Source: an uncultured Chloroflexota bacterium (lineage in GTDB: Bacteria > Chloroflexota > Anaerolineae > Aggregatilineales > Phototrophicaceae). From it: 6,921 bases of DNA. Position numbers and translations under genes: made by a program. Of this stretch, positions 1 through 5,783 are shown one piece after another. How positions within the stretch are numbered: position 1 is the stretch's first letter; every line of letters begins with the position of its first letter. The stretch spans positions 1 through 6,921 of the forward strand of contig CALMDI010000847.1 of NCBI GenBank assembly GCA_937864975.1, written 5' to 3'. Below the pieces are notes generated by a model, which searched no databases, was not told the DNA's origin, and saw only the letters and a program-made list of their open reading frames with translations.

Positions 1-20
1 GTTCCCGCGTCAGCGGGAAC
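1..20. repeat. Perfect hairpin-forming inverted repeat at window edge
   Basis: GTTCCCGC and GCGGGAAC form a perfect 8-bp stem around a 4-base loop (GTCA). A second GGGAACCC copy follows at about 34-41, so the stretch after maf is rich in this word. It lies just beyond the 3' end of the minus-strand maf gene and could be part of its transcript end. There is no T-run on either strand, so it is not a standard intrinsic terminator. It may be one edge of a dispersed palindrome that continues outside the window. Confidence 0.5.
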
Positions 21-52
21 CCGGTGCGTGGTGGGAACCCCGCGCAAGGGAT

Positions 53-670
53 TCAGGGTGAGGGGGCTATCCCTGCCTCGTCCAGCATCGCCCGCAGCGT
101 TTCCAGCGGCAGCCCGACCACGTTCGAGGTGCTGCCGTTCACCCGCGCCACCGGATGAAAGCCCTCGTGCTGAATCGCGTAGCTGCCCGCCTTGTCAAAC
201 GGATCGCCCGTGGCGATGTATGCCTCGATCTCGGCGTCGCTGTAGTCGCGCATGTGGACGTGGCTCTCGGTCAGCCGCGTGATCTGCGCGGGCGGCTCTG
301 ACCCGTTGAGCGTGAGCAGCGTCAGCGCGGTGACGACGACGTGCGGGCGTCCGCGCAGGCGGCGCAGCATCGAGCGCGCTTCGTCTGCGTCGGCGGGCTT
401 GCCGAGAATATCCCCGTCCATCACCCCAATCGTGTCGGCGGCAAGAATAACAATCGTATCTGCCGCCAGCACCACCGCCGGAGCCTGCACCTGCCGCGCG
501 ACGGCGTGCGCCTTTTCTACGCTCAGACGGCGCACGTAATCCAGCGGGCGCTCGTCGGCGCGCTGGGTTTCGTCGATATCCGGTTTGACAATCGTGAACG
601 CAATCCCAAGCGACTCAAGCAGCTCGCGCCGCCGTGGGGAGCCGGAAGCAAGAATAAACGTGGAAGGCAT
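53..670 (-). CDS. maf: Maf nucleoside triphosphate pyrophosphatase (YhdE-like, dTTP/UTP type)
   Basis: The 205-aa product is a cytoplasmic house-cleaning enzyme. The family hydrolyses non-canonical or excess nucleoside triphosphates to the monophosphate and pyrophosphate. Family landmarks are all present: N-terminal ASGSPRR (residues 8-14), ADT with the catalytic Asp, GDILGKP (86-92), DPFDKAGSYAIQ (156-166 region) and the NGS...NVVGLPL end (178-189). The Gln in AGSYAIQ resembles E. coli YhdE (dTTP/UTP pyrophosphatase) more than YceF, which supports the substrate call by inference. The oddity is that the ADT strand occurs twice in tandem, LAADTIVI (68-75) then LAADTIGV (76-83), where YhdE has one copy. 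The frame is intact, so the gene is probably expressed. The ATG start gives the normal family N-terminus. No convincing Shine-Dalgarno precedes it, so it may depend on read-through from slyD, 76 bases upstream. Confidence 0.95.
   Translation of the reverse strand: MPSTFILASGSPRRRELLESLGIAFTIVKPDIDETQRADERPLDYVRRLSVEKAHAVARQVQAPAVVLAADTIVILAADTIGVMDGDILGKPADADEARSMLRRLRGRPHVVVTALTLLTLNGSEPPAQITRLTESHVHMRDYSDAEIEAYIATGDPFDKAGSYAIQHEGFHPVARVNGSTSNVVGLPLETLRAMLDEAGIAPSP
422..469 (-). repeat. In-frame 24-bp tandem duplication inside maf
   Basis: Two adjacent 24-base units encode LAADTIVI and LAADTIGV. The units agree at 16 of 24 bases. Four of the six codons whose amino acid is shared differ only at a synonymous position (CTG/CTT, GCG/GCC, GCA/GCC, GAT/GAC). 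That divergence argues against a recent slippage or assembly stutter and for an old duplication kept in frame. It repeats the strand carrying the catalytic Asp. Confidence 0.8.
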
Positions 671-694
671 CGTAGCGAATGATCACGGGTAGAA

Positions 695-740
695 TTCCCC
701 TCACCCGGCTCAGCAAACGTGAGCGTTGGAGTGAGGGGAA
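695..740 (-). terminator. Nested inverted repeat between slyD and maf (terminator-like)
   Basis: TTCCCCTCAC (695-704) and GTGAGGGGAA (731-740) form a perfect 10-bp outer stem. Inside it GCTCA (708-712) and TGAGC (720-724) form a second 5-bp stem. The structure begins 6 bases after the slyD stop and ends 24 bases before the maf start. On the minus strand no T-run follows, so it is not a canonical intrinsic terminator. It could stabilise the slyD mRNA 3' end, partly terminate transcription, or be a protein-binding palindrome. Confidence 0.5.
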
Positions 741-746
741 ATGGAG

Positions 747-1256
747 CTACTCGTAGTCCTCGGCGTACTCGTCATCGTCATGGAAGCTGTGCGGGTGCCC
801 GTGCGCCAGTTCTTCTTCGTCGGCTTCGCGGATCGTCACGACTTCCACGTTGTACGTCAGCGTCTTGCCAGCCAGCGGCGGGTTATAATCCAGCACGACC
901 GTGTCCGCCGTCACTTCCTTGACGTAAGCCAGATAGACAAAGCCTTCTTCATCCTCGACTTCGATGACCATGCCCGGTTCGAGTTCGTCCGCCTGCGGCA
1001 CGTCCTCGCGGTCAAGCTCTTCGATGTTGTCCTGGTCGTACTCGCCGTAGGCTTCGTCCGGCGCCAGCGTCACACTCAGCTTGTCGCCAATCTGCTTGCC
1101 AATCAGCGCCCGCTCCAAACCGGGAACAATATTCTCCGCGCCGTGCAGATATTCCAGCGGTTCGCCCGCGTCCGTGCGCGCCATTTCCTCGCCGTCCACC
1201 GTCAGCACGTAGTTCAAGCCGACGACGGCGCCATCCTGGATTCGATCAGGGGTCAT
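747..1256 (-). CDS. slyD: SlyD-like FKBP-type peptidyl-prolyl cis-trans isomerase
   Basis: This 169-aa cytoplasmic folding helper isomerises Xaa-Pro bonds and acts as a chaperone. In E. coli SlyD also binds nickel and assists hydrogenase maturation. The FKBP domain is split in the SlyD way: N-terminal strands with YLHG (36-39) and IVPGLE (43-48), AYGEYD (69-74), an inserted chaperone flap of roughly 75-122 rich in Glu/Asp, then the closing segment ending NVEVVTIREADEEELAHGH. That last segment is very close to E. coli SlyD. The tail is short, HGHPHSFH followed by acidic residues, and has only four His and no Cys. It is therefore much poorer in metal ligands than the His/Cys-rich E. coli tail, so metal storage is doubtful. 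AAAGGA seven bases before the ATG is a good ribosome site. The gene has its own promoter (1307-1335) rather than relying on the DUF1801 gene upstream. Confidence 0.95.
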   Translation of the reverse strand: MTPDRIQDGAVVGLNYVLTVDGEEMARTDAGEPLEYLHGAENIVPGLERALIGKQIGDKLSVTLAPDEAYGEYDQDNIEELDREDVPQADELEPGMVIEVEDEEGFVYLAYVKEVTADTVVLDYNPPLAGKTLTYNVEVVTIREADEEELAHGHPHSFHDDDEYAEDYE

Positions 1257-1271
1257 GGGAGTTTCCTTTCA

Positions 1272-1293
1272 CGACCCGTTGCGTGTAGGGTCG
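1272..1293 (-). promoter_or_regulatory. Hairpin in the slyD 5' leader
   Basis: CGACCC and GGGTCG form a 6-bp stem with a 10-base loop. It lies within the predicted leader, three bases upstream of the slyD AAAGGA ribosome site. It could modulate translation or protect the mRNA end, but it is short enough to occur by chance in GC-rich DNA. Confidence 0.3.
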
Positions 1294-1306
1294 ATAATGT
1301 CGCTCA

Positions 1307-1335
1307 ATTATAGAGACAAAGAATGTAAATGGAAA
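1307..1335 (-). promoter_or_regulatory. Predicted sigma70-type promoter of slyD
   Basis: On the minus strand a perfect TATAAT -10 box (1307-1312) sits 17 bases downstream of TTTCCA (1330-1335), which matches the TTGACA -35 consensus at 4 of 6 positions. The surrounding DNA is noticeably AT-rich for this genome. Transcription would begin near 1300, giving a leader of about 44 bases before the slyD ATG. Confidence 0.65.
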
Positions 1336-1408
1336 TAGAAATACTGCGGAATCCGATGAGCATTTGCTGAAAGGCGATGGGCTAACCGGACAGCGTGACT
1401 CAGCACGT

Positions 1409-1801
1409 CTAGCGCTGAAGCGCGGCTTGCCGTTCCGCCATCGCTGCTTCCAGCAGCGCGCGCAGCGCCGGGCGCTCAACGTCTTCGACGCGCCGGATTT
1501 TGACGTGCCGGAACAGGTTGCCCGTGCCTTCCAGCAGTCCGTCGGGGTCGGGCAGGGTCGCGCCATAGTTGAAGCCCAGACTGGCGTAATCCTTCTGCGC
1601 GGCAATGTAGCTGAAGTGCTCGGTCATCTTTTTGGGACCCACGCCATATCCGGCGATGCGCTGCGATGTCCACGGCACTTCATAGACGTCGGGGTACACG
1701 TCGATAATCAAGGCGCGCAGGCGTCGGGCGAGGTCTTGCGCGTCGGGACTCGATGCCGAAACAACGTCGTCAAAGGTTCCATGAGTATCGACGGTTTGCA
1801 C
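1409..1801 (-). CDS. DUF1801 domain protein
   Basis: The 130-aa protein matches the DUF1801 family (YdhG/Fra-like fold) over its whole length. Visible features are an N-terminal FDDVV...ARRLRALI helix, a YPDVYEVPW segment, the FSYIAAQKDYASLGF core, and the highly typical LPDPDGLLEGTGNLFRHVKIR stretch ending in a C-terminal helix. Some relatives are described as frataxin-like iron chaperones, but most have no assigned function, so none is claimed here. The start is GTG, three bases after the pcrA stop. An AAAGG ribosome site lies seven bases upstream inside the end of pcrA, so the pair is very likely co-transcribed and translationally coupled. A role alongside the helicase is possible but unproven. 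No clear terminator is seen between this gene and slyD. Confidence 0.9.
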   Translation of the reverse strand: MQTVDTHGTFDDVVSASSPDAQDLARRLRALIIDVYPDVYEVPWTSQRIAGYGVGPKKMTEHFSYIAAQKDYASLGFNYGATLPDPDGLLEGTGNLFRHVKIRRVEDVERPALRALLEAAMAERQAALQR

Positions 1802-1804
1802 TGC

Positions 1805-4039
1805 TTAGCCTTTCATAATTACGAGATTGGCAAAGCTCGACGCCAGCCGTTTGATGCCGACCATCTCGAAAGCGACCGTCACTTCTTCATCCTGCCCCAT
1901 CAGCGCGCTCTCGATCACGATGCCCGCGCCGAACCGCTGGTGATAGACGCGCATCCCCGTTTTGTATTTCGTCCTGGGCTTTTCGGGCGCGCCGCCGCTG
2001 CCGGGGAACGGAATAATCTTGCCGCGCCCCGTGGGCTGCCGGTCGCGCGTTCCCGACGACTCCCACGAGGTCTGCCGCTGATACGCCTGCCGGTCGCGCA
2101 TACTGCCCAGCGTGGTCGAGACGCCTTCCGTCAGCTCTTCGGGGATGTCGCCTAAAAATCGCGATGGGATGCCCGGCATACTGTCGCCGTACAGCATTCG
2201 CCGGAACGCATACGTCAGGTAGACCTGATCCTTCGCCCGCGTCAGCCCCACGTAGAACAGGCGGCGCTCCTCCGCCATGCCGTCCGGGTCGTCAAACGAG
2301 CGGGAATGCGGCAGCAGCCCTTCTTCCAGCCCGCCGATGAAGACGACCGGAAATTCCAGACCCTTCGCGGCGTGGAGCGTGAGCAGCGTCGCGGCGTTCT
2401 TGTCATCCTTCAGCGTGTCCACGTCCGCCACCAGCGCCGTTTCGGCAAGAAAATCCAGCAGCGGCACTTCGCGGTTCTGCGTGATGAAGTTCCGCAGCTC
2501 GGCAAGGTTTTCCAGCCGATCCGACACCTGTTCCGGCGTGTCGCTGATCTCATGGATGTACAGGTTATAGCCCGTGCGCGCCATGATCTCGTCAAATAAG
2601 CCGAGCAGGTCGTTGCCTTCCAGCAGCGCGCGCCACTCATCCAGCATCAGCCCGAAATCGGCAAAGCTCTTTGCCGCCCTGCCGACAATCGGGGACGGCT
2701 CGCCGTGACGGATCGCCTGTAAGCCACCGTAAATCGTGTCCCCGCGCTGGACGATCCACTCCTGAAACGTTTCCTGCGACTTCTTGCCGATGCCGCGTCC
2801 CGGCACGTTAATCACCCGGTCGAAGCTCACCGTGTCGTTCGGGTTGCCTACCAGCCGCATATACGCCAGCAGGTCGCGCACTTCGCGCCGCTTGTAGAAA
2901 CCGACGCCGCCGACCAGCGTGTACGGCACGTTCGCCTTCACCATCGCGTCTTCCAGCGCGCGCGACTGCGCGTTGGTGCGGTACATAATCGCGATGTCGC
3001 GGTATTCATAATTCTCACGCCGCACGAGATCGTTGACGCGGCGGGCGACGTACTCACCCTCATCCGCCTCGCTGTAGGCTTCGTAAATCGTCACCCGCGG
3101 ACCGCCTTCGCGCTCGGTGAACAGCGCTTTCGGCGTGCGATGCTGGTTCTTGTCGATCACCGCCCGCGCCGCGTCGAGCACAATCTGCGTCGAGCGGTAA
3201 TTCTGTTCCAGCAAAATGACGCGCGCGTTCGGGTAATCGCGCCGGAACTGAAGCACGTTCCGGTAATCCGCCCCGCGAAAGGCGTAGATGCCCTGATCCT
3301 CGTCCCCGACCACGAACACATTGTTCTGCGGCAGGCTTAAAATCTGCACCAGCTTGTACTGCGCCGTGTTCGTGTCCTGAAATTCGTCGACGAGGATATG
3401 CGCCAGCCGCCGCTGCCACCGCTCGCGCACCTCGGCGTTGTCGCGCATGAGGATGACTGTCTGCATCAGCAGGTCGTCAAAATCCATCGCGTTATTTGTC
3501 ACCATCATTTGCTGATACCGCGGATAAATGCGCGCCACGATTTCGCCGAAGTAATCGTCCGCTCGAACGTCCTCCGGTGGTATCAGCTCGTTCTTGTACG
3601 CCGAGATTTTGTGCAGCACGCGACCGGGGCTGTACCGCTTCGGGTCGATGTCCATCTCGTTCAGCGCCATCTTGATGACCGAGTGCTGGTCGTCGGTATC
3701 GTAGATGGCGAAGTCGGGGCGGTACGGCGTGAAGTCGGCTTCGCGGCGCAGCATTCGCGCGCAGATCGAATGGAACGTGCCGATTTCCAGCCCGTCCCGT
3801 ATGCCACCGAGCAGCGCTTCCACGCGCAAGCGCATCTCGGTCGCCGCTTTATTGGTGAACGTGACCGCCATCAGTTCGTAGGGGCGCACGCCGCAATCTT
3901 GAATCAGGTAGGCAATGCGATGCGTCAGCACGCGCGTCTTGCCGCTGCCGGGTCCCGCCAGCACCAGCACGGGACCATCACCGGCGGTGACCGCCTCGCG
4001 CTGCCGCGGGTTTAGCCCTTCCAGTAACGCCGTCACCAT
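1805..4039 (-). CDS. pcrA: PcrA/UvrD-type superfamily 1 DNA helicase
   Basis: This 744-aa ATP-dependent 3'-5' DNA helicase acts in nucleotide excision and mismatch repair, displaces RecA, and helps resolve replication-transcription conflicts. All SF1A motifs are present: Q motif NPRQREAV (10-17), Walker A AGPGSGKT (28-35), Ia VTFTNKAA (59-66), GTFHSI (87-92), II VDEFQDTN (217-224), III VVGDEDQGIYAFRGA (243-257), IV QNYRST (279-284), V TLHAAKGLEFPVVF (about 554-567) and VI EERRLFYVGLTRAK (590-603). A linker leads to a C-terminal Tudor-like domain (695-740, MRVYHQRFGAG...GIKRLASSFANL), as in PcrA, which binds RNA polymerase there. I choose the ATG at 4039 over an in-frame ATG at 4096. GGAG lies eight bases upstream of it, the family N-terminus begins there, and a -10 box sits between the two ATGs. 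The helicase is complete, and DUF1801 follows after three bases. Confidence 0.97.
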   Translation of the reverse strand: MVTALLEGLNPRQREAVTAGDGPVLVLAGPGSGKTRVLTHRIAYLIQDCGVRPYELMAVTFTNKAATEMRLRVEALLGGIRDGLEIGTFHSICARMLRREADFTPYRPDFAIYDTDDQHSVIKMALNEMDIDPKRYSPGRVLHKISAYKNELIPPEDVRADDYFGEIVARIYPRYQQMMVTNNAMDFDDLLMQTVILMRDNAEVRERWQRRLAHILVDEFQDTNTAQYKLVQILSLPQNNVFVVGDEDQGIYAFRGADYRNVLQFRRDYPNARVILLEQNYRSTQIVLDAARAVIDKNQHRTPKALFTEREGGPRVTIYEAYSEADEGEYVARRVNDLVRRENYEYRDIAIMYRTNAQSRALEDAMVKANVPYTLVGGVGFYKRREVRDLLAYMRLVGNPNDTVSFDRVINVPGRGIGKKSQETFQEWIVQRGDTIYGGLQAIRHGEPSPIVGRAAKSFADFGLMLDEWRALLEGNDLLGLFDEIMARTGYNLYIHEISDTPEQVSDRLENLAELRNFITQNREVPLLDFLAETALVADVDTLKDDKNAATLLTLHAAKGLEFPVVFIGGLEEGLLPHSRSFDDPDGMAEERRLFYVGLTRAKDQVYLTYAFRRMLYGDSMPGIPSRFLGDIPEELTEGVSTTLGSMRDRQAYQRQTSWESSGTRDRQPTGRGKIIPFPGSGGAPEKPRTKYKTGMRVYHQRFGAGIVIESALMGQDEEVTVAFEMVGIKRLASSFANLVIMKG

Positions 4040-4074
4040 ACCTGTTGCTCCACGATAATCAGGGAATACGAACA

Positions 4075-4083
4075 ATTGTACCA
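4075..4083 (-). promoter_or_regulatory. Predicted extended -10 promoter of pcrA
   Basis: The minus strand reads TGGTACAAT, which is a TGn extension plus a -10 hexamer matching TATAAT at 5 of 6 positions. It lies about 36 bases before the chosen pcrA ATG. No good -35 box is found at 16-18 bases, as is common for extended -10 promoters. Its position excludes the longer ATG at 4096 as the start for this transcript. Confidence 0.5.
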
Positions 4084-4179
4084 AAGGATACGTCATTTCT
4101 GACGGTTTGCGTGGTCAAAGCTTGAACGGGCTGCTAAATGGCTTGGCTGACAGTGTTCGAATACGCGGCGGAGTGGCTA

Positions 4180-4202
4180 CGGACGCAGCAGAAATACGTC
4201 CG
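4180..4202 (-). terminator. Small hairpin directly after the SH3-protein stop
   Basis: CGGACG and CGTCCG pair into a 6-bp stem with an 11-base loop, one base beyond the stop codon of the SH3-domain gene. No T-run follows on the minus strand. It could be a weak 3'-end structure. The rest of the gap to pcrA (4097-4179) shows no gene or clear signal. Confidence 0.3.
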
Positions 4203-4203
4203 C

Positions 4204-5118
4204 TTAACCGACAGCAGCTTCGGTCACTTCTGGCGTTGGACTCGCGAGATCGGGAGTGGCTTCAGGAGTCTGCGCGTTCGGGGTCGCTCGCTCCGCATAA
4301 TCAATATCCGGGGAGTAAAGCGCCAGCCGCGCGACCTGTTCCGGCGTAATGACGAACAGATCGGTGACCGCCCACCCAAGCAGGGCTTCGTAACCGACGT
4401 ACAGCCATTCGCCGTCCTCGTTGCGCGCCAGCGGCGTCACGGGGCTGTCGAACGGCACGATGCCGGGGACGGACGACGCAAGCATCGGCTCGGAGTGCAG
4501 GCGGGTATTAAAGCGCGTTCGGATCAGCGCCGTGGGCGCGACCAGGTCGTCGCTGCTTGCCGCGTCGGGCACGCGCACGGGCAGCGTATTCGGGTCGCCG
4601 TGCACCTGAACGGTGAAATAGGCAACCCACCCGGCAAGCGCCGCATTCTCCACGTAGAGCCAGTCGTTGCGCTCGCTGTTCCGCGCCAGCACCTGCGCCT
4701 GATCGGCAACGTCCAATTGGGCAATCACGTCATTGGTGATGCTCGGTCCGCTGCGGACATTGACCTGCCCGTAGGCGACCACCGTGACAATCGCGTCGAT
4801 CCCGCCGCTGCCCTCGCCCGTCGCGCTGACGACGGGCAAGACGGTCGGGTCTTCTTCAAAAATCAGAAGGAAGCTCGGTATCCAGCCCGTCGCGCCGTCC
4901 GCCAGCCGCACGTACAGCCAGCGGTTCTCGTCGCCCCGCCCGACGACCTGCACCGTATCGCCCACCGACACCTGCCCGACGATCTCGAAGCGCGTATCAG
5001 GTCCGCTGCGGACGTTGACGGTTTGATAGAGCGTCGCCACGATGCCATCGTCCTGGGCTGCCCCTGCGGGCGTTGCCAGCAGCGCGATCAGGGCGACGGC
5101 GAGAAGTTTGCCAATCAT
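4204..5118 (-). CDS. Secreted protein with three bacterial SH3 (SH3b) domains
   Basis: This 304-aa protein is predicted to be exported. It starts with a short signal peptide (MIGKLLAVALIALLATPAGA, cleavage near residues 20-22). Three SH3b-like repeats follow, at about 25-86, 111-171 and 196-256. The first two carry the NVRSGP signature (35-40 and 120-125), then a WLYV strand and a GW turn (GWI 78-80, GWV 163-165). The third is degenerate, with NTRLHSEP for NVRSGP, but keeps WLYV and GWA (248-250). The C-terminus (about 278-304) is a Pro/Thr/Glu-rich tail. SH3b domains usually bind peptidoglycan or other wall components. No catalytic domain is present, so a binding or scaffolding role is inferred. 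An in-frame ATG at 5211 would hide the signal peptide and lies upstream of the promoter. The ATG at 5118 has AGGA six bases upstream and is preferred. Confidence 0.88.
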   Translation of the reverse strand: MIGKLLAVALIALLATPAGAAQDDGIVATLYQTVNVRSGPDTRFEIVGQVSVGDTVQVVGRGDENRWLYVRLADGATGWIPSFLLIFEEDPTVLPVVSATGEGSGGIDAIVTVVAYGQVNVRSGPSITNDVIAQLDVADQAQVLARNSERNDWLYVENAALAGWVAYFTVQVHGDPNTLPVRVPDAASSDDLVAPTALIRTRFNTRLHSEPMLASSVPGIVPFDSPVTPLARNEDGEWLYVGYEALLGWAVTDLFVITPEQVARLALYSPDIDYAERATPNAQTPEATPDLASPTPEVTEAAVG

Positions 5119-5151
5119 GCCGGTTCCTGCGTTGTGCTTTAGTCGAAAGGC

Positions 5152-5160
5152 ATTATAGCA
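5152..5160 (-). promoter_or_regulatory. Predicted extended -10 promoter of the SH3-domain gene
   Basis: The minus strand reads TGCTATAAT: a perfect -10 hexamer with the TGn extension. The predicted leader is about 26 bases and contains the AGGA ribosome site (5125-5128). No convincing -35 hexamer is seen upstream, where the DNA is very GC-rich. Confidence 0.6.
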
Positions 5161-5229
5161 AACCCGCGCGCCGTTCGAGAGAGCGGCTTCACACGAGGCA
5201 GGGAGAATCATGCGGATAGAGCGGCGTAG

Positions 5230-5255
5230 GGGCGACCGAGTCGGTCGCCCGTTTT
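5230..5255 (+). repeat. GC-rich palindrome, terminator-like on the plus strand
   Basis: GGGCGACCG (5230-5238) and CGGTCGCCC (5242-5250) form a perfect 9-bp stem with a 3-base loop. GTTTT follows on the plus strand. By shape it is an intrinsic terminator for plus-strand transcription, yet no plus-strand gene lies upstream. On the minus strand it follows the zinc-finger gene by about 55 bases but lacks a T-run. The GTAGGGGCGACC start resembles dispersed REP-like palindromes found between genes in some GC-rich genomes. It is most simply a REP-like unit that may also stop or protect transcripts. Confidence 0.6.
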
Positions 5256-5304
5256 AATGAGAGGTGGCGTCGTGCGGCGAAATGCTCGACGGAGGATTGA
5301 AAAC

Positions 5305-5511
5305 CTAATGCTGACCGCGTTGATTGCGGTCTTTCCAGCGGTCGTACAGGTCGGCGCGCAGGTTATACGACAGGTACTGCCGGTCTTCGTGGACGTGCAC
5401 GACGTGACGGTACAGCGCTCGCTCTTCCAGAAACAGTTTTCGGCAGATGGGACACAGATGAATCCCATCGTGTGTAACCTCTTGAGCTTCGTGCGCCAGC
5501 GCCTTAATCAC
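5305..5511 (-). CDS. Small C2H2 zinc-finger protein
   Basis: This 68-aa protein holds one classical zinc finger, C20-X2-C23-X3-F27-X5-L33-X2-H36-X4-H41. The hydrophobic core residues Phe and Leu are exactly where the eukaryotic-type consensus puts them. A basic and aromatic tail follows (RQYLSYNLRADLYDRWKDRNQRGQH). The finger should bind zinc; whether it contacts DNA, RNA or protein cannot be told. The start is uncertain. A GTG at 5511 has a strong GGGAAGG ribosome site nine bases upstream and is preferred. The frame stays open to another GTG at 5592 (95 aa), which has no ribosome site. No clear promoter is seen. A palindrome (5230-5250) lies downstream and a repeat element (5618-5783) upstream. 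It does not look like the longer bacterial Ros/MucR proteins. Confidence 0.65.
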   Translation of the reverse strand: MIKALAHEAQEVTHDGIHLCPICRKLFLEERALYRHVVHVHEDRQYLSYNLRADLYDRWKDRNQRGQH

Positions 5512-5592
5512 GGTTGCAAACCTTCCCTGTTTCGTGAATCTAACGGTAAACCCATGCCCACGTTCTGTAAAGCCCGCGCGCGCAGAATTCAC

Positions 5593-5615
5593 AAAAAATT
5601 GATGCCTTAAGCATC
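5593..5615 (-). terminator. Weak intrinsic-terminator-like hairpin
   Basis: On the minus strand GATGC, a 5-base loop and GCATC form a 5-bp stem, followed by AATTTTTT. The layout is that of a rho-independent terminator, but the stem is short. It would stop transcripts entering from the palindromic element side before they reach the zinc-finger gene. Confidence 0.35.
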
Positions 5616-5617
5616 TC

Positions 5618-5783
5618 GCGTTCAGCGTTCAGCAATCAGCTTTCAGCTAAAAGCCAATTCAACTGCTTAACGCAAAGGCACATGGATGCAAGGGCACAAG
5701 GGCTTTTTGAACTTCCCTCTGCGTCTTTGCGTTAACTCTGTTGTATTGGTATTGCTGAAAGCTGATGGCTGATCGCTGAACGC
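5618..5783. mobile_element. MITE-like palindromic element with 30-bp terminal inverted repeats
   Basis: The left arm (5618-5647) is the reverse complement of the right arm (5754-5783) at 28 of 30 positions without gaps. The fold continues inward. CAATTCAAC (5655-5663) pairs with GTTGTATTG (5740-5748) with one mismatch, and TTAACGCAAAG (5667-5677) pairs perfectly with CTTTGCGTTAA (5725-5735). Even the central loop can pair GCAAGGG (5688-5694) with CCCTCTGC (5715-5722). The whole 166-bp unit could form one long imperfect hairpin. There is no open reading frame or transposase, so it would be non-autonomous if mobile. No flanking target-site duplication is evident. A structured RNA or a nucleoid/protein-binding site is an alternative. 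Confidence 0.6.
5620..5647. repeat. Four tandem 7-bp units (NNTCAGC), left arm
   Basis: The left arm of the palindromic element is exactly four heptamers in register: GTTCAGC, GTTCAGC, AATCAGC and TTTCAGC. The last five bases are constant and the first two vary. Confidence 0.75.

Noticed and set aside
741..1313. A 190-codon plus-strand frame opposite slyD
   Set aside because: It is a shadow of slyD, which has full SlyD motifs, a ribosome site and a promoter on the other strand.
1257..1408. Possible intrinsic terminator after the DUF1801 gene
   Set aside because: Only very short self-complementary words such as CGGAATCCG are seen, with no stable stem and no T-run.
1364..2155. A 263-codon plus-strand open frame opposite DUF1801 and the pcrA 3' end
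   Set aside because: It spans the antisense of two well-recognised genes and the gap between them, with low-complexity Arg/His composition and no family features.
3398..4015. A 205-codon plus-strand frame opposite the pcrA N-terminal region
   Set aside because: It is antisense to helicase motifs I to II; the composition is unlike a real protein and no start signal is present.
4138..5142. A 334-codon plus-strand open frame opposite the SH3-domain gene
   Set aside because: The minus strand carries a signal peptide, three SH3b repeats, a ribosome site and a promoter. The plus frame is Arg/His/Asp-rich with no recognisable domain, as expected of antisense in GC-rich DNA. Its first 25 residues look protein-like but match nothing I can name.
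5512..5592. Longer 95-aa form of the zinc-finger protein starting at the GTG at 5592
   Set aside because: There is no ribosome site before that GTG, and a terminator-like hairpin with T-run abuts it. The GTG at 5511 has a strong GGGAAGG at good spacing. The longer form is not excluded.
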